This document shows, piece by piece, positions 26,547-37,000 of a stretch of DNA of 64,000 nucleotides. The DNA is taken from positions 1 to 64,000 of the IMG/VR virus record IMGVR_UViG_3300037882_002064; one strand, written 5' to 3'. This stretch comes from a virus. Every line of letters begins with the position of its first letter. Within the stretch, counting starts at the first letter, position 1. A program made the translations under genes and the position numbers. The notes under the pieces are model-generated. The model worked only from the letters and a program-made list of their open reading frames with translations, was not told the origin of the DNA and made no database searches.

Positions 26547-27520
26547 TGTCAGTATTATTACTGCAATCTGGTGACAAGCTATTACTGCAAAACGGTAATG
26601 GCCTTGGTTTGGATGGACTGACCGATATTGTTGGGTCTGCTGCTGTCACTATTTCCAGTACAGGTACGGCAACCTTCATTGACCATACTGTGCCGGCAGA
26701 TCCTTATGTGCCGCCTTTTGAACCGACAATCAATATCCGGTTTAATGTCGAGGCCAATGCCTTAGTAGGCGCAGTCGGTTTAATGGCCGTCAGTTGGATC
26801 GGTCTATCAGGTGCCGGCCAGGGTGGATCGCAGGGCAAGTTCAGCGCCCCCCTACTGGTATCTTCTTCAGCCGTATCTGTTGGCGCTGTTGGCCGGCTCG
26901 ACGTACCTATCAACCGGATGTTCAATCTTCATGGATCGGGCACCCCGGACGTGGCTGGCCGAGCCGTTATGGTTGCGCCACTGTTCCGATCCTTGTTCGG
27001 CGTACACCGGGGCACCGCCCCCCTGTTTGCATTGCGTGGCATTGCCAGCGGCGGCTTACTGGTGCCCGAGCTTTACAATGCAATGGCCGTGAATATCAAG
27101 AATGCGGCGCTGACGGAATACACCGGGTTCGCCTTTAACCACATGGTTATTTTCAATGGCCAGACGGTTGCCTTCAGTGATGCGGGAGCCTTCCTGCTGG
27201 GCGGGGATCTGGATGTGGCGGCAGAAATCAATTCTGTAGCAGAGCTGGCACCAACCGACTTCGGCTCTAGCAACATGAAGCGAATGCCTTATATGTACAT
27301 TGGCACAAAAACAGGGGCCGCCATGCTGGTATCCACCATCGCCGATGAAGATGAAATACTGGCCAGCCTAACGGCAACGGTTGGTCGCAATCGCCGGGCG
27401 AAGATGGCCAGGGGCAAGAAGGCCAGGTACTGGGCCGCCAAGATCCAAAACAGAAACGGCGAGGACTTCGCTATTGATTCAATCGAATACTTGCCGATGG
27501 CATTAGGGAGAAAGGTCTAA
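26546..27520 (+). CDS. Structural protein with fibre-like N-terminal repeat
   Basis: A 324-residue protein. The N-terminus has LLLQSGDKLLLQNGNGLGLD and a segment (AAVTISSTGTATF) resembling the beta repeats in the proteins at 7065-9247. The remainder is beta-rich with a basic region (GRNRRAKMARGKKARYW) near the C-terminus. Virion component by context. Confidence 0.6.
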   Translation: MSVLLLQSGDKLLLQNGNGLGLDGLTDIVGSAAVTISSTGTATFIDHTVPADPYVPPFEPTINIRFNVEANALVGAVGLMAVSWIGLSGAGQGGSQGKFSAPLLVSSSAVSVGAVGRLDVPINRMFNLHGSGTPDVAGRAVMVAPLFRSLFGVHRGTAPLFALRGIASGGLLVPELYNAMAVNIKNAALTEYTGFAFNHMVIFNGQTVAFSDAGAFLLGGDLDVAAEINSVAELAPTDFGSSNMKRMPYMYIGTKTGAAMLVSTIADEDEILASLTATVGRNRRAKMARGKKARYWAAKIQNRNGEDFAIDSIEYLPMALGRKV

Positions 27521-29421
27521 TGGCCACTATTGATGAAGTCATTGAGAATGCCCAAGACTACGCCGAGGATCTGAGGGGCCTGGCCGAGGACATGGTAGAA
27601 GATGCCTCGCAAATTGCACAGGGCCGAGCTTTTACAAATGTAAGGGACTTGGAATTTACGCTAGGGCAACAGGAAGATGCTTATGGGTTTATTGACGAGG
27701 ATGTGCCAGCGGAATTCACGGACACTTTTTTCCGCCCGATAAAAGATCAATATGTAGATGAGGTTGATTTTGAAGCGCCTTATCTTATAGCGCAGCCGCA
27801 ATTTCCCAATGCACCCGATGCGCTCAATACAGACAATCTTTTTGACATTGATCTGCCTGCTTGGGATATACCGGATTTCACTACTGCGCCGCCGTCGATC
27901 AATACCAATTTACTGTTTCCGACTGCGCCAGTCATTACGCTGCCGCCAGATCCTACGCCTTCGGGCGATATATTCGACGTTCCTGATGTAGTCGCTCCGA
28001 TATTTGACGATCAGATGAACCTGAATGCAGTATCGACGATTGATGTAACTGCGCGAATAGCCGATGAATTCACGATCACCCGGCAACAGTTGGTTGATGC
28101 GGCAGAGTCGTATGCGAACAATTGGATGGTGCAGCATTGCCCCAATTACACGACTGGAATGGCCGAGCTGGAAGCGCGCATATCTTCGGCCATGCAGGGC
28201 GGCAATGCCTTGGACGAGGCTTGGGAGCAGGCCATCTATGATCGTGCGCTGATCCGCACCACTGACGAACAGCACCGGGCGCAATTGGCGTTGACTGAGG
28301 ACTATGCTCGCAGGGGCTTTGCTGTCCCGCCGGGCGCGGTGATGGGCGGCCTGTCCCGCATTCGTTATGAGCAGTCGCGCAATACTGCCGACATATCCGC
28401 ACAGGTTGCCGTCGAAAGGGCCAAGATCGAGCTGCAACATTTGCAGTTTGGTATGCAGATCTCTACTACGTTGCGCCAACATTTTTCCAGTGCCATGCAG
28501 AACTACATGCAATTGGCATTAAGCGGCAACGGGATCGCATTGGAGTACGCCAAGGACATTGGCCGCTGGGCTGCCGAGATCTTCAACCAGGGTGTCGAGC
28601 TGTACAAGCTGGAAATTCAGCGGTATCAGGCCGAAGCGCAGGTATATGCAGTGCGCCTTGAATCCGCGTTCGCCATGATTAAAGTGTTCGAGGTCGAGAT
28701 TGAGGCCGAGAAGCTGAAGATCGAAGTGGATCGCAATGCCATTGCGCTGTATGAAGCCAAGATACAGGGCGAGCAGAGCAAGATCGAGATTTACAATTCC
28801 CAGTTGCAGGCTATTCGGACGCAGTTGGAGTCAGAAGGCCAGAAGCTCGCCATTTACGAATCACAGGTGAAGGCCTACGCCACGCGAGTCGGGGCGAAAG
28901 AGTCTGAATACAATGCCTATCGAGCTGCCATCCAGGGCGATGCAGAAAAGGTGAATGCGTATTCCGCGGAAGTGAGAGCCTACTCAGAGGGTGTGAGCGC
29001 GGCCGGAACGAAAGTGGATGCAGATCGGGCTATTTCCCAGTCCATCACCGAGTACAACCGGGCGCTGCTGGATAGACGCGACAGCGGTATCAAGCTGTAT
29101 ATGGCTGATATTGACGCTGAAGGCACCCGGTTTTCTTCTTCAGTGGAAGCGCAGAAAGCTGTCCTGGCGTCTTACACGACCCGAGTGGAAGCCAAGCTCA
29201 AGGCCATGCTTAATGAATATGAATACAAAAGACTGGATCTTCAGGCCGCAGTCGCTAGGGTAGAAACCAATTTAAGAGCGCAGATTGCCGATGTGGAATC
29301 CTCTGTTCGCTCTATTGTGGCGCAGGCCAATGTTACCAATTCTGGCGCGAATATCATTTCTAACATGGCCAGTGCGGTACTAACTACAAACAACACGATA
29401 TTGACCAAAGAGGATACCTAA
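27520..29421 (+). CDS. Long coiled-coil internal-virion or tail protein
   Basis: A 633-residue protein. An acidic N-terminal part with Asp/Pro-rich repeats (residues 60-180) is followed by about 400 residues of near-continuous helix rich in Glu, Lys, Ala and Gln (for example EVEIEAEKLKIEVDRNAIAL). Such rods are typical of proteins ejected with podovirus DNA or of tail needles. It is the first of three genes ending in the giant polyprotein, which suggests a shared ejection role. Confidence 0.6.
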   Translation: MATIDEVIENAQDYAEDLRGLAEDMVEDASQIAQGRAFTNVRDLEFTLGQQEDAYGFIDEDVPAEFTDTFFRPIKDQYVDEVDFEAPYLIAQPQFPNAPDALNTDNLFDIDLPAWDIPDFTTAPPSINTNLLFPTAPVITLPPDPTPSGDIFDVPDVVAPIFDDQMNLNAVSTIDVTARIADEFTITRQQLVDAAESYANNWMVQHCPNYTTGMAELEARISSAMQGGNALDEAWEQAIYDRALIRTTDEQHRAQLALTEDYARRGFAVPPGAVMGGLSRIRYEQSRNTADISAQVAVERAKIELQHLQFGMQISTTLRQHFSSAMQNYMQLALSGNGIALEYAKDIGRWAAEIFNQGVELYKLEIQRYQAEAQVYAVRLESAFAMIKVFEVEIEAEKLKIEVDRNAIALYEAKIQGEQSKIEIYNSQLQAIRTQLESEGQKLAIYESQVKAYATRVGAKESEYNAYRAAIQGDAEKVNAYSAEVRAYSEGVSAAGTKVDADRAISQSITEYNRALLDRRDSGIKLYMADIDAEGTRFSSSVEAQKAVLASYTTRVEAKLKAMLNEYEYKRLDLQAAVARVETNLRAQIADVESSVRSIVAQANVTNSGANIISNMASAVLTTNNTILTKEDT

Positions 29422-29422
29422 G

Positions 29423-31081
29423 ATGCCATTATTGAAGCCGCGACTTACTGAGCAGCAGCGCCTGACGCAGCAGGCATTGACCAAGCCCCCCGGCGTGGAT
29501 TTGGGTACTGGCCGGCCAACTTTGGGCAACACGGACTACACGCGCCCTGGCACCACTCAGGCCATCCAAAATCCCAACATTGCTGGTGACGCGCCTTATC
29601 AGGCGACTCGGGATGCACAGAATGGCCGCCTAGCTGAAGCGAAGATCGAGGCTCGTCGTGCGGGAAGGGGCGCGGCACCCAACCCCACCGCCACGGCTCC
29701 CGATCCTGCCCGAGTAGCCGCCCAGCAGCGGTTCGATGCAAAGGCCGCCGCCGAGGCCGCCGCCAAAGAGACAAAGAAGGCACCCAAGACGAAATTGGTT
29801 AAGCCGGCAGCGCCTGCACCGACAGCGCCTGCACCGACAGCGCCTGCGGTTAAGCCGGGCCTGTTAGGTAAAGCCGCTGGCATTGGCGGCAAGTTGGTTA
29901 GAGGGGGCGGTGTAGCGGCGCTCGGTTATACGGTGGGTCAGGCTGCCTACGAAGGCACCAAGGCGCTGATTGAAAACACTGAGTATGGCCAGCGAATCCC
30001 AACGGCTTTAGCCGACCTGGCCTCTAATTTGACCGGAGCAGATGAGCGGGAGGCAGCACTGCTGTCAGAGGATCCCGCTGTGCGAAACCCGGCCATCGCG
30101 GGAGAGAACTATAAAAGCGATCTGAGAACCAAGGCGCAGAGTGGTGCGCCTGCACCTGCCGGGCAGCCCGCAGGGCCAACACCATTGCCCGCCCGGCCCG
30201 GCTCCACTGAAGAAGCGCAAGTGGCTGGCTATGTCGCGCAAAATAGTGTCGATGCTGGCAAGGGCGTCAGTGCCGCCAACCCGCAGGCCATACCCAATAC
30301 CGGCTTTAATTATGCCGGGAAGTATGGCGATACCGAAGTCTTGTCCCGGCCCACGATGGGTGCCGATGGCAAGCCGGTGATTGATTCTGGCAGCGGGCCG
30401 CGCGCGGGACAGGTTGTGCCTGAATTCACCGACCAGAACACTGCATTCAACCGCCCTGGCTCCGCACCTTCAGCAGAGGCGCAGGCCGCCGAGGCCGCTC
30501 GCGTTGCTCAGTCTCGGGCAGACTACGAGCGCAACACTACTGGCAGCGATGGTCGTCGATACTACGGCGGTGGCGCTACTGAGGAACTGAGGGCTGCCCA
30601 GCTTGAGCAGGCTCGCAAAGGCGATGCTGATGGCACCGTTGCCCGGCAATTGGCTGATGAGGGCCTGACCCCCGAGCAAAGGGCCGCCTATGCGACTGAC
30701 CCGGTGGCCGCGTATGGGGTAGATGCTGACGCCAATGCTGCGGCTGTTGGCAACCAGCTCGATGCGTACAAGCAGCAATACACCATGCAAGGCGATACCA
30801 TCAAAAATGCCAGGCTGGAAAGAAGTGCTGAAATGGAAAATTCAGGGAAATTGATTGCCGGCTTGAAAACGAGCAACCCTGCCTCTTATGACAAAATAAT
30901 GCAGATGGCAGCAGAGCAATCAACAGCCAGTGGCCAGCCAATGAGTAGCGTTGTTTCGCAATTATTGGCATCATTACAGATGGATGCAACAGGTGCGCCA
31001 GTCATAGGCGAAGATGGTAATTTTGTGCCACTTCCTATTGATACTCCGCAGTCTGGCAGTGCATTACAACAATACCTATAA
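29423..31081 (+). CDS. Ala/Pro/Gly-rich internal virion-type protein
   Basis: A 552-residue protein, largely low complexity (a repeated APAPTAP block near residues 130-145). A Gly/Ala hydrophobic segment (LLGKAAGIGGKLVRGGGVAAL) could insert in membranes. The C-terminal part is helical. Composition and location right before the giant gene suggest an ejection or capsid-internal protein. No family recognised. Confidence 0.55.
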   Translation: MPLLKPRLTEQQRLTQQALTKPPGVDLGTGRPTLGNTDYTRPGTTQAIQNPNIAGDAPYQATRDAQNGRLAEAKIEARRAGRGAAPNPTATAPDPARVAAQQRFDAKAAAEAAAKETKKAPKTKLVKPAAPAPTAPAPTAPAVKPGLLGKAAGIGGKLVRGGGVAALGYTVGQAAYEGTKALIENTEYGQRIPTALADLASNLTGADEREAALLSEDPAVRNPAIAGENYKSDLRTKAQSGAPAPAGQPAGPTPLPARPGSTEEAQVAGYVAQNSVDAGKGVSAANPQAIPNTGFNYAGKYGDTEVLSRPTMGADGKPVIDSGSGPRAGQVVPEFTDQNTAFNRPGSAPSAEAQAAEAARVAQSRADYERNTTGSDGRRYYGGGATEELRAAQLEQARKGDADGTVARQLADEGLTPEQRAAYATDPVAAYGVDADANAAAVGNQLDAYKQQYTMQGDTIKNARLERSAEMENSGKLIAGLKTSNPASYDKIMQMAAEQSTASGQPMSSVVSQLLASLQMDATGAPVIGEDGNFVPLPIDTPQSGSALQQYL

Positions 31082-31091
31082 GGGATAGAAG

Positions 31092-34000
31092 ATGGCTGAT
31101 CGACCGGGGGTTAAGTGGAGCGATATAACCAATCTTGACAGTTTCAAAAATGATACGCCGGAAGGGCAAGAAAAGACCCGCACTGGCTTTTTTGAGCAGC
31201 GAGTCGCCCCAAATTTAGCGCCAGATCGTGTCGAAATCGAGCGCAAGAACTGGGATAGTGCCACCCTGCCGCGACCGGCAGCCCCGGCCCCCGGTGTGGC
31301 AGCGCAGAGCCAGAATACCAACCTGGCGGATCCGAAGGCGCTGGCCCGGCCCACCACTGTCAATCAAGCCACCCCACAGGGGCAGCAAGCCCCGGCGATC
31401 CAGCGACCCAAGGGTGAGGCCGGGTTTGTCAGTGGCGTGGCAGATTTTGGTCGTGCCGTGGTCAAAGGTGCAGTTGAGGATGTACCGAAGGCCATTGCAG
31501 GCGGCATCGAGGCATTCAATCGGCCGCAATTCGACGAGCAGGGCAGGAAGCTGGCCCCTAATGCGCTGGGCCGGGCCACCGATGCAATAAAAACCAAGGC
31601 CGAAGAACTCGGTGCAGGCTGGCAGCAGTCTGAGTACGGCAAATTCGAGCAGGAGAAGGACGCCTTCGATCTGCGCGGTGCAGCCTATGGCGGCGGCGAA
31701 AGCATGGCCATGAGCTTTGGCCCGGCCCTTGTCGGCGGCATACTCGGTGGACTACTGACCAAATCGGCTGCGGGTGCCGCCAAGGGTGCTGCAATAGCCC
31801 AAGCTGCCACGTTGCCCGTATTCTTTGGATCTGCCTACCAAGACACCTATTCTCGCGTGTACAAGGATCTCGGGGAGCAATACCCCGACCTGACCGAGGA
31901 ACAGGTTCACGACCAGGCTGTAAAGGCGGCGCTCGGGACTGGCTCCGTGGAAGCGGGTGGCGAGGCCATTGCTGACGTAGCCACCAATGCCCTGTTCAAG
32001 AACGCTCCGGGCTTCGTGAAGAAGAACGTGGCCAAGGCATTGACCCGAGGTTTCCAAGGCGCGGTGCCCCTGCTGAAAGGCATAGGGCGGGTGCTGGGCA
32101 CGGAAGTCGGGACAGAACTCTTGCAGGGTGCAGCACAGGCCGAGATCGAGCAGTCGGTAGGCGTGGGCGAGGGTGCCACATGGGAAAACCAGAAAGGCGT
32201 CATTGTCCCGACCATGATTATGGCGATGGTCGGCGGCGGTGCGGCGGCGGGTGTTAGCGCCAACCAGCGATACCGCACGGCCAAGCTACTGCAAAACCCC
32301 AAGATGCCCCCTGAAGAACGGCAGGCCGCAGTCAATGGCCTGGCCGGGATGCTCAATGAGTACGATCCCGAAGTGGCAAGAATGTTCCATGAGCATTCCT
32401 CGAAGCTGATTGCCCAAGGGAAGCCGGTCATTGTGCAGGACGACCGCTTCTACAGCGACCTGAAGCCGCTGGATCAGCGCGAGATCGACAAGGACATGGC
32501 GGCCGGTAACTTTACCGAAAAGCCCGCTGAACCAGAAACAGGTGCAAATACCCCCCCTAATGCACCAATATCGCCTTCCGCCACCGGCGCAGCCCAGCCC
32601 GGCGAGCCAATTACCACACCCCCTCCCACAGGGACAGTGGCGCAAAGTGAAATAAAAAATCCAGTTTCTGCCACCCCCGCCACTGGCGCAGCCCCCGAGG
32701 GCATGAGCCGCCCGCGCCGCCAAATACTGATGGCCGAGATCGATGCCGGCCTGAAAGTGGCTCGGGCAGAGCTGAAGGCCGCCCAGGCAGCGGGAGACTT
32801 TGAGGCAGCCACCGCGGCAGAGGAAGAAATACGGGCCATTGCGGTCAATATCAAGCGTGTCACCAAGGGTGAGAATCCCCTGCCAACCCCCCGCCAGCAG
32901 GCGCAGGGCCAGACTACCCCGACAAATTGGGCCAGCGGTGCCGCACAGGAAGGCCAGCCCAAGACGGTATTGCAGAACCGGGATCGGTCGACACCGGCCA
33001 TGATCGAGCAAATGACCAGTATTGCCGCCAATCCCGATCCAAAGCGGTTGGGTTTCTCCCGAGACTTTGGCAATGGCGCACCTGTCATTGAGCCTGGCGC
33101 ACTGATCCCTGACGAGAACATGGGCAAGACGGACACGGCCACTACCGCCGAGGGCCGCCAGATCCCCGTACAGTACGCCGTGGTTGAGGCAGAGCAGTTG
33201 CTTCCCAGTAACCGGGCCGATGGCACACCCATTGCCGAGTACGCGGGAGAGGGCGTTGAGGGGCTTTCCAGAGCGATTGCCGGCAATGGCCGGATAGCGG
33301 GCCTGCAACGTGCCCACGAATCAGGCACCGCTGCCGGATACATCGAGGGCATAGCCAATGATGAAGGCCTGCATGGCGTCCCAGCGGCCACGATCCGGGC
33401 CATGAAACAGCCAGTATTGGTGCGGATCATGCCGCAGGAAGAAGTAACCGATAACATTGGCGACGACTCCAACATAGCCACCAGCGCAGCACTACCACCC
33501 GGCGACCAGGCTCGAACGGACATTCGCCGCATCGATGCCACTGGCGTAGAGCTGAATGCCAAGGGTGAGCCGACGCCCAATGCCTTGATGCAGTTTGTGA
33601 ATGCAATGCCTGGCAGTGAGCGATCAGGCCTTATGACAGGCGACCGGCCAAGTACAGTCGCAGAAACGCGATTAAAAAATGCGATCTTTGCCCAAGCCTA
33701 CGAAAGCGACGAGCTTATCAAAATGTCCTCCGAGGCTCCGTCCCCAGATTCGGCCAACGTGATTGGCGGTATGCGGATCGCAGCGGGCAAGATGGCCCGG
33801 CTGGCAGGCGTGGATCCTGGCTATGATATTCGACCGATTGTGATCGAGGCCGCAGAAGCCGCAGTCAATGCCGCGCGGTCAGATCTGACGCTGGAAGAAT
33901 TCTTAAAGCAGCCCGACATGGGCCGCACCCCCTACGCCCAAGCCATTCTGGAAATGATGGCTACCAATATCCGATCAGCCAAGAAGATAGGCGATGCCCT

Positions 34001-37000
34001 GTCTAACCTGGCCGATGTGATGTACGACGAAGCCACCAAAGAGACTGACAGCTTGTTTGGTCAGGTGGATAAAACACCCGCCAACGAACTCTTGGAGAAG
34101 CTGTATGGCAAACAACCCACTGGAAAGAATGAAGGCGATGCTGTCCAAACCGGGCGGCCAGACAATGTTGAAGGAGGCGATGGAGGGGGAATTGTCGCCC
34201 CAGTCACAGAAGGTGCTGGAAAGCCTACGGACGCCGGGAAGCCTAAACCCAACTCCGCTCCAAAACCAAAGCCCAAGGGAGATACCCAAGAAGGGACTGC
34301 CGCGCCAAAGCCCGACCGCGCCCAAGAGCTAAGGGACAAGATCAAGGCCAAGCTGGAAGAAGAAAGGAAGAAGAACGAGCCGGCCACGCCAGAACCCACC
34401 CCCGAGCCTGCCGCCGCACCTCGAAGCCCTGACTACGGCAGCACCAATACGCTGGTATCCGCAGAGCGGGCCGAGGAACTACGCAAGAAGCTCCGGGCCA
34501 AGCTGAACGGCAGCCAGTTGAATGCTGGCATTGATCCTGAAATGCTGGCAATCGGTACAGAGCTGGCAGTGTTTCACATCGAGGCCGGTACGCGGAAATT
34601 CACTGCCTTTGCGAAGGCAATGGCCAATGACTTGGGCGCAACCCTTGCACAATTGAAGCCGTACTTGCGGAGCTGGTACAACGGCGCTCGGGATATGATG
34701 GAGGATAGTGGCCTCAATGTAGAGGGCATGGACTCGCCTGAACAGGTGAGCAAGCAGATCAGCGTTATGGGCAGCCCCAATGCTGCGGAATTCGAGCTTC
34801 CGATAGAAACCGAGGCAGAGCTATCAGCCAGGTTGAAAGCCGAGAAGGACAGGGCCGATCAGGACGCCAAGGCCCAGGCCAAGCAGGACAAGGAAGCGGC
34901 AGACGCCAAGCAGGCCGAGGACGACAAGAAGCGCGCCGACGAGACTTCCAAAGACTTCCAGCTTGGGCAGGATGCCGAGCAGCAAATGAGTGGGCAGGCC
35001 AACATTTTTGATATTCCTCCGGGACAGAACCCCGATCTAGTTAAAAAGATGAATGCCCAGCGAGAGAAGTTGGCCAAACTTCGTGATTTGTTCGCAAGTC
35101 GGGATCAGGATTTAGCAAAAATCCAGTTGGCGAAAATAGATGCTGTGCTGGCAGGACTTGATCGAGCAATTGAAACCGGCAAAGACCTGAACGATTTGCC
35201 TACCGACGAAGCCTTTGAGTCATTGATAAATCAAATGACAAAGAAAGCTCTCAAAATGCGAAGTCAGACAGATGCCGACAAGATGGCTGCTGAGATCGCA
35301 GACAAGGTTAAGGCCAAAGACGAGCGCCTGAAAACCGAAGGCGATATGGCCAAGCCATTTACTGACGTTTTCAGCATACCTGGCGTTGATAAAATGTCGG
35401 CTGGGAAACCGGCTAAGTGGTGGATCGAGATAGCCAACTCAGGCATTGACTGGGCACCAGCAGTTGCCTACGCAGAGAAGGCGCGTAAGGCCCTGAATGA
35501 GCGTGGCGTCTATGACAGCTCGCAGGCCAGCAGGGTAATGGCTGTTCCAGAGGCAGAGCTTATGCCAATGGGCCGGGTATCTGGCACCATCGAGCGGCTG
35601 GCGCGGGATCTGGCCAGTTTCATTCGAGAGGATGGCCGCCAAGACGCTGATTCCCGATTGGAGCTTATCAAGTCCAATAGCGCCATATTGGGCGTTGATC
35701 CGTCACCTGTGATTGACCCGACCGAAGCCAAGGAGCCAGTCAAATCCAATGCCCCCGAGCATCGCGCTGTAGGCGTTGACGACCGCGAGCTGGGCCAGAT
35801 CGTTAAAGAATTCAATTCCGCGCAGGCGCAAGGGCAAGAGATACATCACCTATTCGACGCGCCGGCCAAGAAGGAAATCGTGCGCCTGGCCGACAAGGTG
35901 AAGGTCTACCATGCCGAACATGGGTGGATGAAGCCTGCCGATGCCAAGAAGAAAATCGAGGAATGGAAGGCAAATGCCAAGGCGCAAGGTAAGCGTGGTG
36001 GCGGTCGTGTCGAGAATTCCCAAAAAGTTGTGCTGTCATTCTTTGATCTGACCGGCAAATGGTCGCAGCCGTGGGAGGAAGCCGGGTATCAAGTTTGGCG
36101 CTTCGACATTCAGAACGATGAAGAAATGGGCGATGTGAACAACTTTTCTGCCGAATTCTTTGGCGACTGGTTTGGCGACTTTGATGGCAATGACGTTTAC
36201 GCGATCCTCGCGGCCTGCCCCTGCACGGACTTTGCCTCGTCTGGCGCGCGACACTTTGCGGCCAAGGATGAGGATGGGCGCACGGTTGCGTCTGTCAAAC
36301 TGGTACACCAAACACTTGCCGCCATCGAGTATTTCAAGCCATCCGTGTGGGCTATCGAAAACCCGGTAGGTCGCATTGAGTCACTGGGCGGTCTGCCACC
36401 CTGGCGCTTGGCATTCGACCCCAACCACTTGGGCGAAACTTACACCAAGAAAACCCTGATATGGGGCCGGTTCAATGCTGATCTACCTATTGCACCAGTG
36501 GATCCAGTGGAAGCATCGAAGATGCACAGCCAGTATGGCGGCAGCTCTATCGCCACCAAGAACGCTCGCAGCGCCACACCCGAAGGATTCTCTTACGGCT
36601 TCTTTGCGGCCAACAACGCTATCGACAACCCTGTTATGGCGCTGGCCAACAAGTTTGACCGGCTGGATCGTGATCTGATTGGAAGGGCCTTGTCGGTGGG
36701 CGTCACCGAAGAAGAAATCACCAGTGCAGTAGAAGATTTCTACTACATGGATCTGGACGACGATGCGGCCAACGCAGCGATCCAAGAGTTGATCGATGAT
36801 ACCGGGCCTGCTGCTGCCATTGACGCGGCTGCCCACGAAGCGGCTACCAGTCCGAACAACGATCTGCCACAGCCAACCGATGCACAGAAAGAGGCCGGGA
36901 ACTACAAGAAGGGCCATATCAGTGTTCAGGGTATCGACATAACGGTAGAAAATCCGAAGGGATCGGAGCGCACCGGGACTGATGAGGACGGCACCGCTTG

